Source: Pseudomonas sp. MN1F (GTDB taxonomy: Bacteria; Pseudomonadota; Gammaproteobacteria; Pseudomonadales; Pseudomonadaceae). Taken from it: a DNA stretch of 64,000 nucleotides. This document shows positions 8,617-18,200 of the stretch, one piece after another. The position numbers and the translations under genes were made by a program. The notes under the pieces are model-generated. The model was not told the DNA's origin. It saw only the letters and a list, made by a program, of their open reading frames with translations, and searched no databases. The DNA lies in assembly GCF_009391885.1 (NCBI RefSeq), contig NZ_VZII01000008.1, forward strand, positions 186,001 through 250,000, in the 5' to 3' direction. The stretch's first letter is position 1. Every line of letters begins with the position of its first letter.

Positions 8617-10182
8617 CTATTCAAACCGAGCCATAGCTTTGAAAAGCAGGAGGTCCAAAGGCATGTAAAACATGTGGACGCCCACCAACAGGATAGCAAC
8701 CAGCAGCAAACCGACACTGATCATCATCGACAACAGCCTTTTGCGCCTGGCCTTGTCCGCCTTGGTCGAGATAAACGGCACCGCCACCAGTACGCGCCGG
8801 CCCAGCACGCTTTCCAGGGCTCCGACACCGCGTACGCGCTGATTGAGCATTTCCAGCAGCATCACCAGGCCACCGCCAGCGGCCGGGGCCAGTACCAGGC
8901 CAAGGGCGACGATTTTCTTGCGGTTGGGCTTGACCGGTTTTTCCGGCATCAGCGGCGGCTCCAGCAACACGAAGCGCTCGGCCTTGTTTTCCTGCTCGAG
9001 GCTTTCGGTGATCTTCGCGCCCATCTGCTTGTTGCGGATTTCTTCGTATTTCTTGCGTGCGTTGTCATGGTCACGCAGTAGCGTCACCAGGCCGCGCTCG
9101 ACTTGCGGCGCCTCGAGGATATCGGCCTCATAGCCTTCGATCTTGGTGGTCAGCTGGCGCTTCTGATCGGCCAGCGAGGCGATGCGCGACTGCGCAGCAG
9201 CCATCTTGGTCCGTACGCGTGCGGCGTCGAGGTTGCCGCCAGCCGCTACGGCAATGCCCTGGTTACCCGCTGCCTTGAGCGCGTCGATCTTGCGTTTGAT
9301 CGCCACCACGTCCGGGTGCGCTTCGGTGTATTTGGTCAGCAGTCGGGCGTATTCGGCCTTCAGCCCTGGCAGATCCTGAGGGTCTGGGGCAACGGCCCTG
9401 CCATTGGCCGCCTGGGTCGGCACGCCGGAGTTGGCCGCCGCCAGTTCCAGTTCCAGATAACGCAGTTCTTCCTGCGCAGCCTTGTAGTCACGGTCCACCT
9501 CACGGAACTCCAGTTCCGCGCGCGACAACATGCTCATGCGCAACTGCTGGTTTTCAGGCAAGGCATTGGAATGCGCCTGCTTGAAGTCCGCCAGCTTGTT
9601 TTCCAGGTCGGCCAGCTCGGCGCCGAGCTTGTCAGCTTCCTGGGAGAGGAACTCGGTGGTTTCGGTAGCGCGTTCGGTACGCTGCTTCATGTTCTCGTTG
9701 AGGAACAGCGACACCAGTTCGTCTGCCACTTCCTTGGCTACGTCCGCGCGTTTGTCCTCGTAGGATACGGTAAAGGCCACGGTGGCCTCGCCGCGCCCCT
9801 TGACGTACGTGCTGAGCGTGGCGACCACGATCGCACTGCGCATCTGCTCGATCTTGTCGGTTTCGCTGAAGCGGCTGCCGCGGTCAGCGAACAGGTTGTA
9901 CTTCTCGATGATCCGCGCCAGGTTCTCGCGGGTCATCACCCGCTGGCGGATGACCTCGATACGCTCATCGGCAAAGGTGTTGTTGCCGGCCGAGACCAGG
10001 TCCGGGGAGATCTGCTGCGATTCCACCAGGATGGTCCCGGTCGATTGATAGATCGGCGGCACACTGATCGCCACCCCGATGGTGGCGGCCACCACGACCA
10101 CTATGACGATCGCCAGCAACAAGGCTCGGTCCTTGATGATGGCGATGTAATCTTTGATAGAAAGCTCGTACTCAGATTTCAT
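8617..10182 (-). CDS. Polysaccharide chain-length determinant (Wzz/EpsF-type)
   Basis: A 521-residue inner-membrane protein. One membrane span near residues 20-40 (LLLAIVIVVVVAATIGVAISV), a long periplasmic region with coiled-coil character (about 160-400), and a second span near the C-terminus (MMISVGLLLVAILLVGVHMFYM). A conserved PxxP region just before the last span (LMPEKPVKPNRK) is typical of the PCP family. It acts with the adjacent kinase to set polymer length. ATG at 10182 is chosen; a TTG four codons earlier is possible. It sits between the beta-barrel gene and the kinase gene in an order matching EpsE-EpsL-EpsF-EpsG systems. Confidence 0.9.
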   Translation of the reverse strand: MKSEYELSIKDYIAIIKDRALLLAIVIVVVVAATIGVAISVPPIYQSTGTILVESQQISPDLVSAGNNTFADERIEVIRQRVMTRENLARIIEKYNLFADRGSRFSETDKIEQMRSAIVVATLSTYVKGRGEATVAFTVSYEDKRADVAKEVADELVSLFLNENMKQRTERATETTEFLSQEADKLGAELADLENKLADFKQAHSNALPENQQLRMSMLSRAELEFREVDRDYKAAQEELRYLELELAAANSGVPTQAANGRAVAPDPQDLPGLKAEYARLLTKYTEAHPDVVAIKRKIDALKAAGNQGIAVAAGGNLDAARVRTKMAAAQSRIASLADQKRQLTTKIEGYEADILEAPQVERGLVTLLRDHDNARKKYEEIRNKQMGAKITESLEQENKAERFVLLEPPLMPEKPVKPNRKKIVALGLVLAPAAGGGLVMLLEMLNQRVRGVGALESVLGRRVLVAVPFISTKADKARRKRLLSMMISVGLLLVAILLVGVHMFYMPLDLLLFKAMARFE

Positions 10183-10202
10183 AGTGGCCACCAATCCGGA
10201 GT

Positions 10203-11321
10203 TCAGATGTCGGGGTATCTATACGTCAGCGTCAAACCCGCGATAGTAGCGTCGGCATTGGGCAGGCCGCTTTGTTGACGCTCCTTGTACAGCAACGAAA
10301 AGCGCAGGTCCCAGGCCGGCGAAAACGCCCGGCTGGCCCACACGCTGTAGGTCTGCATGGTGTTGGGGTTCTGCCCTTTGCTGTCCTGCCACCAGGCGTC
10401 TGCGCCGACCCGGGTGGTTTCAGTGAGCAGGTAGCTCCAGCTGCCACGCACCATGTCCATCTCGGCTGCACCGCCCTGGGCGTTGGACATGGTGGAGCGG
10501 TCGGCACTGAAGCTGGCCTCGTGACGCGAGCCACGGTAGGTCAGCGATGCGCCGCCTTCACCACGGCGCTGGGTACCGGCACCGTCAGTCTGGTTGACGC
10601 CAACATGCATGGCGCCGACCAGGCTGTCGGAGAACTGGTACTTCAGGCCAATGCTGGGGACGTAGCTGTTGGTGGCGATGGCCGTGGTGCTGCTGTCCGG
10701 TTCGTAACGCCGCGCCTCGAAACCGGTGATGATGTCGGTGCGTTCGCTAAAGGCGTACGTCCAGGTGAAATCGTTGGCGTACTCGTCGTAACCGGTCAGC
10801 GTACTGATGTCGTAAGTGGCATGGGAGTAGCGCAGTTCGTTGGCCAGGGTACTGCGCTCGGTGACCGCGCTGCTCCAGTTGCCCGTGAGCCTGGACATCT
10901 TCTGGGTGCCGTCAGTGGTGGTCACCACACCGGTGTCCTGCACCGCGCCGGAAAGCGTCGAGCTTTCATCGTACTGCGCCAGCAGGCCAAAGCCGCCGCT
11001 TTCGGTTTCGCGCTGCCAGCCCAGGCTGAGGTTCGGGTCTTCACGGTCATCCATCACCGAGCGGTCGGACGAGCGCAGCACATGCATACCCACGCCCATG
11101 CGCAACTGGTCACGATCGAACTGACCCACCAGGGTGTAATCAGGCGCAATGATCGTACGCGTCACACCTTTCTCCTTGGAGGTCAGGAGCAATGGGTTGC
11201 TGTCGTACTCGACAGTCGTGGGAACCTCGACTGAAGACTGCCAGCTGGCGGCATCAACCACCCCGGAGAACGGCATCATCATGATTGCCGTTACAACACT
11301 CGTCGTTTTATTGATAGGCAC
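10203..11321 (-). CDS. Outer-membrane beta-barrel of polysaccharide export (EpsL-like)
   Basis: A 372-residue protein with a signal peptide (residues 1-24, ending VVDAAS). The rest shows alternating polar and hydrophobic residues and ends with aromatic-rich strands (LTLTYRYPDI), as in outer-membrane beta-barrels. Its place between the Wza-like and Wzz-like genes matches EpsL, the barrel of exosortase-B-linked polysaccharide loci. The likely job is to let polymer cross the outer membrane or to anchor it. The start is GTG at 11321 with only a weak ribosome site; no better start keeps the signal peptide. Barrel nature is well supported, the EpsL name is by context. Confidence 0.75.
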   Translation of the reverse strand: MPINKTTSVVTAIMMMPFSGVVDAASWQSSVEVPTTVEYDSNPLLLTSKEKGVTRTIIAPDYTLVGQFDRDQLRMGVGMHVLRSSDRSVMDDREDPNLSLGWQRETESGGFGLLAQYDESSTLSGAVQDTGVVTTTDGTQKMSRLTGNWSSAVTERSTLANELRYSHATYDISTLTGYDEYANDFTWTYAFSERTDIITGFEARRYEPDSSTTAIATNSYVPSIGLKYQFSDSLVGAMHVGVNQTDGAGTQRRGEGGASLTYRGSRHEASFSADRSTMSNAQGGAAEMDMVRGSWSYLLTETTRVGADAWWQDSKGQNPNTMQTYSVWASRAFSPAWDLRFSLLYKERQQSGLPNADATIAGLTLTYRYPDI

Positions 11322-11346
11322 AAGTCGTTCTTAATTATTAGGAGAG

Positions 11347-11892
11347 TCAGGGTACGACCAGCGTATCGCCAGCCTGAAGTTGGAAGTTGGTGGACATGTC
11401 ACGCCCAGAAACCAGATCCTTGTAACGCACCGGCATGACCTTTTGGCCGCGGATGACCTTGATGGCACTTTCGTCGGCGAATTTGTCCATTCCACCCGAC
11501 ATGCTCAGGGCCTGAAGCACCGCCGTAGGGCCTGCCATCGGCACCGGGCCGGGCTTGATCACTTTGCCTTGAACATATACCAGATTACCAGCGGTACTGG
11601 TGACGACCACACTGACATTCGGCTGGGCCAGGTAAGGTTTCAGTGCGGTCTCGATTTTTTTCGCCACGGCGGTGGCTTCAAGGCCGGCGACATCCACGCG
11701 ACCCGCCAACGGGAAGGTGATACTGCCATCGGGAAGGACCACGGTTTCCTGACGCAGGGTGTCTTCCTGCCAGACCGAGATCATGACCTTGTCACCGGGG
11801 CTTAACAGGTAGGTAGAAGAGGTAGTGTCGGCGGCGGCGGTGCCAGACCATGCCACCAGGGCGCAGAGAACGGACATCAGCAAACGTACCAT
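11347..11892 (-). CDS. Polysaccharide export outer-membrane protein (Wza/EpsE-like)
   Basis: A short (181-residue) member of the polysaccharide export family. Signal peptide at 1-21 (VAWSGTAAA), then the Poly_export domain (YLLSPGDKVMISVWQE, LPDGSITFPLAGRVDVAG) and a single SLBB segment (VYVQGKVIKPGPVPM). No lipobox is seen, unlike full-length Wza. It would form the periplasmic/outer-membrane exit port. ATG at 11892 is chosen over upstream codons because GGAGGGAT stands about 7 bases before it and the signal peptide begins there. It is the first gene of a four-gene export operon and has a 287-base gap upstream before the small peptide gene. Confidence 0.87.
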   Translation of the reverse strand: MVRLLMSVLCALVAWSGTAAADTTSSTYLLSPGDKVMISVWQEDTLRQETVVLPDGSITFPLAGRVDVAGLEATAVAKKIETALKPYLAQPNVSVVVTSTAGNLVYVQGKVIKPGPVPMAGPTAVLQALSMSGGMDKFADESAIKVIRGQKVMPVRYKDLVSGRDMSTNFQLQAGDTLVVP

Positions 11893-12178
11893 GAGGGATC
11901 CCTCCGGCCAGTCGGCCCAGGTTAAGAGCACTGAATGAGTACAACGACGAACCTCTCGCTCCGCTTCGCAGCCTGTTTGCTGCGACGGCCTCACCCATCC
12001 TGAGGCCCTTTACCGCGATGCCGCCCTGCCTACCTTTTTTGCCGCCGTTTGCGCCGAGGGCGCTGGCTACTGGAATATAGCAACAGCTGTAAAATAGACA
12101 AGCATTGCCCACCCCAAAAAACGTAAACGTCCACACTTTAGCGTCAACGCATTGGCATCGCGATAAAAATGAAACAAC

Positions 12179-12355
12179 TTAGATCTTCTTTCTGTTGGCC
12201 ACCGCGATGAAACCGATCACGGCAGATGCGAACAACCAGCCCGCCGTGGACAGCGGGACAATGGTATTTTCGGACAAGTAAGAATCCGCCGCTCGCGCTG
12301 CTCCAGTCAATAAAATCAATAAGAAGAAAGACTTGATGAGCAAAGTCGAGCGCAT
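12179..12355 (-). CDS. Small secreted peptide with VPLPA/PEP-CTERM-like tail
   Basis: A 58-residue protein. Residues 1-22 form a signal peptide (ending GAARA). After about 12 polar residues comes a C-terminal tail with a VPL motif, an aromatic WLF segment, a hydrophobic span and a basic RKK end (VPLSTAGWLFASAV then IGFIAVANRKK). This is the three-part layout of exosortase substrates, closest to the VPLPA-CTERM variant. AAGGTGG precedes ATG 12355; a TTG at 12370 is less likely. It lies just before the export operon on the same strand. Exosortase itself is not in the window. It may be a minor component or assembly factor of the polysaccharide matrix. The motif is seen directly; processing is inferred. 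Confidence 0.7.
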   Translation of the reverse strand: MRSTLLIKSFFLLILLTGAARAADSYLSENTIVPLSTAGWLFASAVIGFIAVANRKKI

Positions 12356-12590
12356 ATTCGCCACCTTCAAAGAGGAACGTTGTTATTAATTTGGCGGAAG
12401 ACTGGATCGCTGTTGATTTGAGCTTATGGGCACAATGACATTACGTCAATGATCCGACACCATAATAAATCTCAATGGGGAGTGGCTGGCCTCGTCAAAA
12501 TGCCGCCAGCCTGAATTTGCTGGGTTCGGCGACCTGCCAGGACTGCGTTGTGGCGCAATACCTGGCAGTGGGTTGCCGACGATACGAGGT

Positions 12591-13709
12591 TCAATGAGGG
12601 AACAGATCCAGCGTTCGCTCCACTTCATCGATATCAATGGTGAAGCCTTCACCTTGCGGCGTCCCGACCACGAAACCGAAGTGCTGATGGTCGCGATCCG
12701 TCAGGTATTTGTAGTAGCTCACAAACCGGTTCGGCGGCTGCAGCGCCAGTATCGAACCACCGGGCTGCAGGACATTGACCCCATGCACCAGCTGGCTGCC
12801 CTCAACGCCAATCACCGTCCTCGCCCCCGCACAGGCGGCGACGATACCTGGCACATCGGTTTTCATCGGGTCGATGACGCGAAAACCGCGGTGTTTCTGC
12901 AGGTGCGAGGCGACTTCGAGCTCATTGCGCATCAGGCGCAAGTCGCCATCGCTGCCACGCAGGATGAACACCCCCGGGTGCGGCGACGGGTCAACATGCG
13001 ACAACAACTTGTCACCCATGGCGCGGTAACGTGAATACCTGCTGCGGTTGTTGCTGAGGTCGTCGAACAACACCAGTTCGCGGAAGAACGCGCCACGCGT
13101 GCGCAGCGGCTGCATGCCCAGCCAGCGCTCGTACGCCGGCCCTTGAGTGAACAGCGGGTAGCGCGCCGACGGCGCCGTGGTCACCGGCACACCTTCTTCG
13201 CAGGCCAGGGCGTAGGTCGGGCAGTCTTCCATCAACCAGGTACCGAACCAGGTATTGCCGTTCTGGGTGCAGTAGATGGCCCCACGGTCGATTTCGTGAT
13301 CCACCGTGATGCCGGGAAAGCGGCTCGGTTTCAACGACAGCCAATGGCTGGCATTGCCTTTGTACAACGCCCCGTCGATCAGCCAGACATCCTTGAGCAG
13401 GTAGCCACGTGTCGGCCCCTGTTCGACGGTGATTCCGCCTTCCATGGTGCGCGCAGGATGTACATACGGATAGAAACGCTTCGCCTCCCAGCCCGTTACC
13501 CGCTCCAGCTGGTCAGGCAAATAGAACGCCGGGGGCGAGACGGTTGTTTCACCGGGTGCGATATCCCAGACTTTCTCGGCGACGCGCTTGATATCGATAT
13601 CAGCCTTGCGTGCCAGGCGCTTGCGCGCGATGTGCTGATAGGCCGCCAGGGTCCAGGTGTTCTGGCTGGCAACCGAAGAGCCACTGAAGTTCGAAATACC
13701 ACTGCCCAT
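12591..13709 (-). CDS. Glycosyltransferase family 61-like protein
   Basis: A 372-residue cytoplasmic protein resembling the DUF563/GT61 capsule glycosyltransferases. Characteristic parts are the HPGVFILRGSDGDLRLMRNELEV region near residue 248 and the later VIGVEGSQLVHGVNVLQPGGSILALQPPNRF block, which resembles the E-G-x-H/Q-G nucleotide-sugar region of the family. It probably adds a sugar to the growing repeat unit. ATG at 13709 is chosen because GGGAGGGGC precedes it by about 6 bases. The gene lies 74 bases after the GNAT-like gene on the same strand; these two likely share a transcript. Confidence 0.75.
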   Translation of the reverse strand: MGSGISNFSGSSVASQNTWTLAAYQHIARKRLARKADIDIKRVAEKVWDIAPGETTVSPPAFYLPDQLERVTGWEAKRFYPYVHPARTMEGGITVEQGPTRGYLLKDVWLIDGALYKGNASHWLSLKPSRFPGITVDHEIDRGAIYCTQNGNTWFGTWLMEDCPTYALACEEGVPVTTAPSARYPLFTQGPAYERWLGMQPLRTRGAFFRELVLFDDLSNNRSRYSRYRAMGDKLLSHVDPSPHPGVFILRGSDGDLRLMRNELEVASHLQKHRGFRVIDPMKTDVPGIVAACAGARTVIGVEGSQLVHGVNVLQPGGSILALQPPNRFVSYYKYLTDRDHQHFGFVVGTPQGEGFTIDIDEVERTLDLFPH

Positions 13710-13783
13710 GAAACGCCCCTCCCGATGTGACCAGTCTCTGGTCTGAGGCAAGGCACGCACTCCAGGCATGCCTTGAAGTCGGT

Positions 13784-14941
13784 TCAGCTGGAAACGACAA
13801 CCCTTTCCATCATGGGCGGGGACTGTAGCGTGGCGTAACGGCTGCGCAGGGTTTGCAGGAATGACTCGTTACTGCTCCTGGCGCCATAGAGGTAGATCTT
13901 GTGCAGGCCACCAAAGACCATTTCGTGATAACGGCTGGCAACTTCCTCATCGCTGGGCCCTTCCGGCAGCCCCAGGTGAAGCGTCAATTTGTTGCCCTCG
14001 ACGGCGAACAACGGTGTATCCCAGAGGAACTGCGCGGTCCCCGTGCGAGGTAGGCGGACAAACAGGTAGGCATGGTTGCCCAAGGCATCGATATCACCAC
14101 CACGCCGGCGCTTCCACTTCAGCAGGCCGTCATCCGGCCGCGCCAGGCAAAGGCCGATATCGTAATAGTCATAACCGTGGGCCAAGGCCCACTCGAGCGC
14201 CATGAAGGTGGTGATCGAGTTGACCTCGCGCAGCCTTTTCGGGTCTGAGAACACGGCTTCGCAATAACCGAAACGCAGGGTGCTCCAATAGCGTTTGCCG
14301 TCGCGCGTGATCTCGCAGCCCAGATGGCAGCCGATCACCTCGTCGCCGCAAGTAATCAGATCAAGGCGCCCCACGCCCTTGGCCAGACGAAACACTTCGT
14401 CGGTTGGAAACTGCGCCGCATGGATGCCCTGCCTGGCACTGGCATAGGGCCGTAGCAGCTGTTGATCGGCCATGGCGATCTCGTCATCGGCGATTGTCTG
14501 GCGCATCTGGTAGAGCGGGCGGTTCTTGCGAATGCTGCGGCGCAGTTCACTGTCGTAGCGGGCCGTGATGTCGTCCAGCGAACGCCCCAGCGGCACCACG
14601 GCGCTCAGGTAGTGGGGTACCGTCAACGCGCCGGATGTCGGCATCTCGCTCACCACCACCACATGACGGTTCGTCGCGGGAGCCGCCTCCTCGCCAGCTT
14701 CGGCCGCTTGTTGCTGGCCCTTGCCGCCAATCAGCAACTTGGCCATTTCGCGCTGATGCTTCCTGCCGATGTAGAGGATTTCGTAAGGGCTGGCCTGCTG
14801 CAGCCGGAAACGCGAGATTTCCCAGCGCCAGAAGCAGGTACGGGCCAGCAGCTCGCGTAACTTGCTTGAAACGGTTCGTATCTCGTAGCGCATGGAAGGC
14901 GAGATCACTTTTCGCGCCACAGCCGCCAAGTTCTCTTTCAT
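13784..14941 (-). CDS. GNAT/FemAB-like acyltransferase (BioF2-like)
   Basis: A 385-residue protein. The central and C-terminal parts (RYDSELRRSIRKNRPLY, then KGVGRLDLITCGDEVIGCHLG, later YYDIGLCLARPDDGLLKWKRRRGG) match the pattern of GNAT-fold proteins called BioF2-like or FemAB-like, often found in polysaccharide clusters of exosortase type. It may transfer an acyl or aminoacyl group to the polymer. ATG 14941 with GAAGAAGA upstream is preferred to ATG 15016, which lacks a ribosome site. It is the first gene of the leftward half of the exopolysaccharide locus, facing an AT-rich 344-base gap. Confidence 0.65.
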   Translation of the reverse strand: MKENLAAVARKVISPSMRYEIRTVSSKLRELLARTCFWRWEISRFRLQQASPYEILYIGRKHQREMAKLLIGGKGQQQAAEAGEEAAPATNRHVVVVSEMPTSGALTVPHYLSAVVPLGRSLDDITARYDSELRRSIRKNRPLYQMRQTIADDEIAMADQQLLRPYASARQGIHAAQFPTDEVFRLAKGVGRLDLITCGDEVIGCHLGCEITRDGKRYWSTLRFGYCEAVFSDPKRLREVNSITTFMALEWALAHGYDYYDIGLCLARPDDGLLKWKRRRGGDIDALGNHAYLFVRLPRTGTAQFLWDTPLFAVEGNKLTLHLGLPEGPSDEEVASRYHEMVFGGLHKIYLYGARSSNESFLQTLRSRYATLQSPPMMERVVVSS

Positions 14942-15285
14942 GTCTTCTTCGACGTCCTTTGATATTGTCAACGGGGCTGAAAGGAAAACAATAAAGCGGA
15001 GCTTGAAAGCCTGCATAACGTGTTGATTTATAAACTATCAACTTCGGATGCCGCCTTCATATTCAGTAACAATTTAAGATGCAGGAGCGCTGCTTGGCAA
15101 GCGGCATTTTGACAGCATTATAGCGTAATTAATGGCGCCAAATTTCCTCGCGCGGGGGCGCTTCAAGTATTGCTTTCGCTATATATCAACCGTGTTTCAA
15201 CGCATTCAAAGTTGCGCTACCCCACTACCACCGCATGCGCTTGCAAATACCGCCTGATGGCCCCTTTCAACGAAGGAGCCTCGAT
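14942..15285. promoter_or_regulatory. AT-rich divergent intergenic region with dyad
   Basis: A 344-base gap between the divergent acyltransferase and toxin-like genes, clearly richer in A+T than the surroundings. It contains an inverted repeat GTTGAT-9 bases-ATCAAC at 15022-15042, placed where it could act as an operator for the leftward genes. A TTGACA hexamer lies near 15110 but no good -10 box at normal spacing was found. The ribosome site GAAGGAG at 15272-15278 belongs to the rightward gene. No small gene was seen. Confidence 0.4.
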
Positions 15286-18200
15286 ATGGCCAACCACGCC
15301 AGCGCCTTGCCCCAGGAAGACCTGATCACAGCGCAACTGCCCGCATGGACCCATCATGCCTATCCCTTGCACTGGCAAGCCTTGCATCAAAGCCAGCGCC
15401 TCGATGCATTCGACCAGGATTGGTACAACAACGCCGCGCCCGACCTGCGGGAAGCCGTACAGGCCAGCCACACTCGCCTGCTGCGCTCACAAGCCAGGCT
15501 GGCACGTTCGCTCACGGGGCTGAAGCAGATCACCGAGTTTGCCGAACCGAAACTGCAGGCACGCCTGGCCGAACTCGGCTTCACGGCACCGCTGCGCGGC
15601 AGCGAGCTGCTGCGTGTCGAACGCAACTGGAACTGGAGCGTAGCCCGCTTCCTGTACCGTCATCGTCGTGACAATCTGCTGCAGGCCGCCTTGCAGAACT
15701 TTGCCGATGACGAGTCATTCACCGCCGAAAGCGCCATCGCCCTCAGTGGCGCAATCCAGGTGACGCCCATCACGGTGCACGGCAGGGTAGTGACTGGCCC
15801 GCAGACGCCGACCGCGCAGATTGCGCTGGCGTCGGAGCAGTATCAGGTCGAGCGCCTCGCACTCACCCCTGAGGCATTTGCGCAATGCTGCCGCGAACTC
15901 GACATGGGTGCGGCCTACCAGGCTCATCTGCAGCAATGCTTCGCTGCGCCTCAGGTGCGCGCACAGGCCATTGCCGTGCAACAGGACCGCTTGCGCCTGG
16001 CAGCGGACCTGGCCTATTTACGCCACGAACTGAACGGCACGGCACGCGATCAGGTCGGCCGACTCCTGCAGAACGGCACTGTGCCGTGTTGGCAACTGGC
16101 CCTGTTCGGCATCGTGCTGCACGAAGTGATGCTGATCGATGCCGGCAACAGCAACTGGTTGCTGCACTTGCCCGGCAATACCCCTGCCCTGCACGCCTGC
16201 ACCGGCCTGGACGGGGTCAATCAGGTGCTGGCGACCCTGCTGCGGCAGCCAGAAAACCGTCAGCGCTTCCGGGCCTACCTGAGCCAGGCCGACCAGCCAC
16301 GCTTCCTCGACTTGCTGCAACAGAACCTGGACAACGCCAGCCCGGCCGACCTGCACCCTACCCTCCAGGCCATCACCGGCGAACCCTTCGGCGTCTATCA
16401 GGACCTGTACCTGGCCCGCCTGAAAAGCGAAGCCGAACAGCTTGCAGTGCCCACTGCCGTTGCCGACGCCCAGGCCCGCGCCCAGCGCCTCGAACAGTGG
16501 GAAAACCTTGGCCTGGACGTGCTCAACGTCGCAGGTTTCTTCATCCCGGCAGTGGGTACCCTGATGCTGGCTGTCACCGCCTGCCAGTTACTGGGTGAAG
16601 TCTACGAGGGCTATGAAGACTGGCTCGAAGGCGACCGCCACCTGGGCTTGCAGCACCTGGAAACCGTCGGCCTGAACCTGGCCTTGATTGGCGGTCTGGC
16701 AACGGCCGGTCAGCTCGTGCCGAAGCTGCTCAAAAGTCCCTTGCTGGCGCGCCTGGAGGAAGTTCGCTGCAGCGATGGCCGCTATCGCCTGTGGCAGCCG
16801 GACCTTGAAGCCTACCGCAGCCCACAGACACTGCCAGAAGGGCTGCAACCCAATACGCAAGGCCAATACCTGCATGAAGGCAGTCATTACCTGCGCATGG
16901 ACGGGCAACTTTACCAACACCGATTTGATGCCGACATCCAGCAATGGCGGATCGTCCATCCCGATGCAGCCGACGCTTACCAACCGCCACTGGAGCATAA
17001 CGGTCAGGGCGCATGGCGCGCTGCCCATGAGCAGCCACAGGCGTGGCCATTCGCGGTGCTGGCAAAACGGCTGGGCGAAGCTTACGCGGCCTATACCCCG
17101 GAGCAACTGGAGCTGGCTGGGCGCATCTGCGGTGTCGACGCGGCCCGCTTGCGCCAGGTGCACCTTGAAGGGCAGCCAGCGCCTGCGCTGATGCTCGACA
17201 CCTTGAAACGCATTGCGACAGGTACGCGGGGCGAGCCGCTCCAGGGCGAAGCGCTTGTGCAACAGCACCGCGAATGGCCACTGGTACGCGCGCTGGAAGA
17301 GCTGATAGTACCCTTGCAGGGTACAACCGACAGTGAACGGCTGTTGTTCAGCTACCTCGATGACCTCCCCGAATGGCCTGCCGATCTGCGCCTTGAACTG
17401 CGCGCTGGCAGCCCACAAGGCCCGCTGCTCGACAGCAGCGGTAAGCACCTGGCCAGCCGGATCTGCCGCGTCATCAAGTCCACCGAGGGTTATGAGGCCG
17501 ACCTGGGCGAACGCCCTGCCCCGGCGCCCCAGGATCAGGACCTGTGCCGGGCCATCGAACAGGCACTGCCAACTGCCTGGCGCAACACGCTGGGTTTCTC
17601 GACCACTGATGGCAACACCCTGCGTCAGCGTGTGCTGGCCTGGACCGAGCCCCGTCGCAGCGAACTGCTTCAGCGCCTCTGGGGTACGGGCGCACGGCGT
17701 CGGATTGGCCGCGCAGGGCTGCAAGGTGGTCGCGAAGCAGTCCCCAGTGGGCCCTATCTGCAAGCCCCGCTGGCAACCCGTTATCGCCGACTCTACCCCA
17801 CGGCGACCGATCAGGATTTCCTCCGTGCCATGGACGACTGGCAACGCCAAGGGCGCTCCCCCACGCTGGAGATGCGTAATCTCGAGCAACGCCTGGAGAC
17901 CCTGCGCCGTGACCTCGGCGAATGGGCGCGCCCCGACCCGCAATACCCGCATCGTCGTCAGGAGGCCATCGCCCCCATCATCAATGCCTGGCGACGCCTG
18001 TCCCGCCTGCCACTGGGCCAGAACGTCGTGGTCTACAGCCTGGACCTTTCACGCCTTGACCTGGAAGACCGCGACCTGGCCAGCCTGGCCCTGCCTGACG
18101 ATTTCACCCACATCGAACACGTGTCGCTCAAAGGTAATCGCAACCTGAGCCAATTACCCGCCGAGTTCTACGAACGCTTCCCCAGGCTCAAGCGCTTGCT

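Noticed and set aside
11893..12178. A JUMPstart/ops-like sequence (GGCGGCATCGC with GGTAGG before it, minus strand) in the 287-base leader of the export operon.
   Set aside because: Three positions of the ops core differ, including ones needed for RfaH, so the likeness is probably chance.
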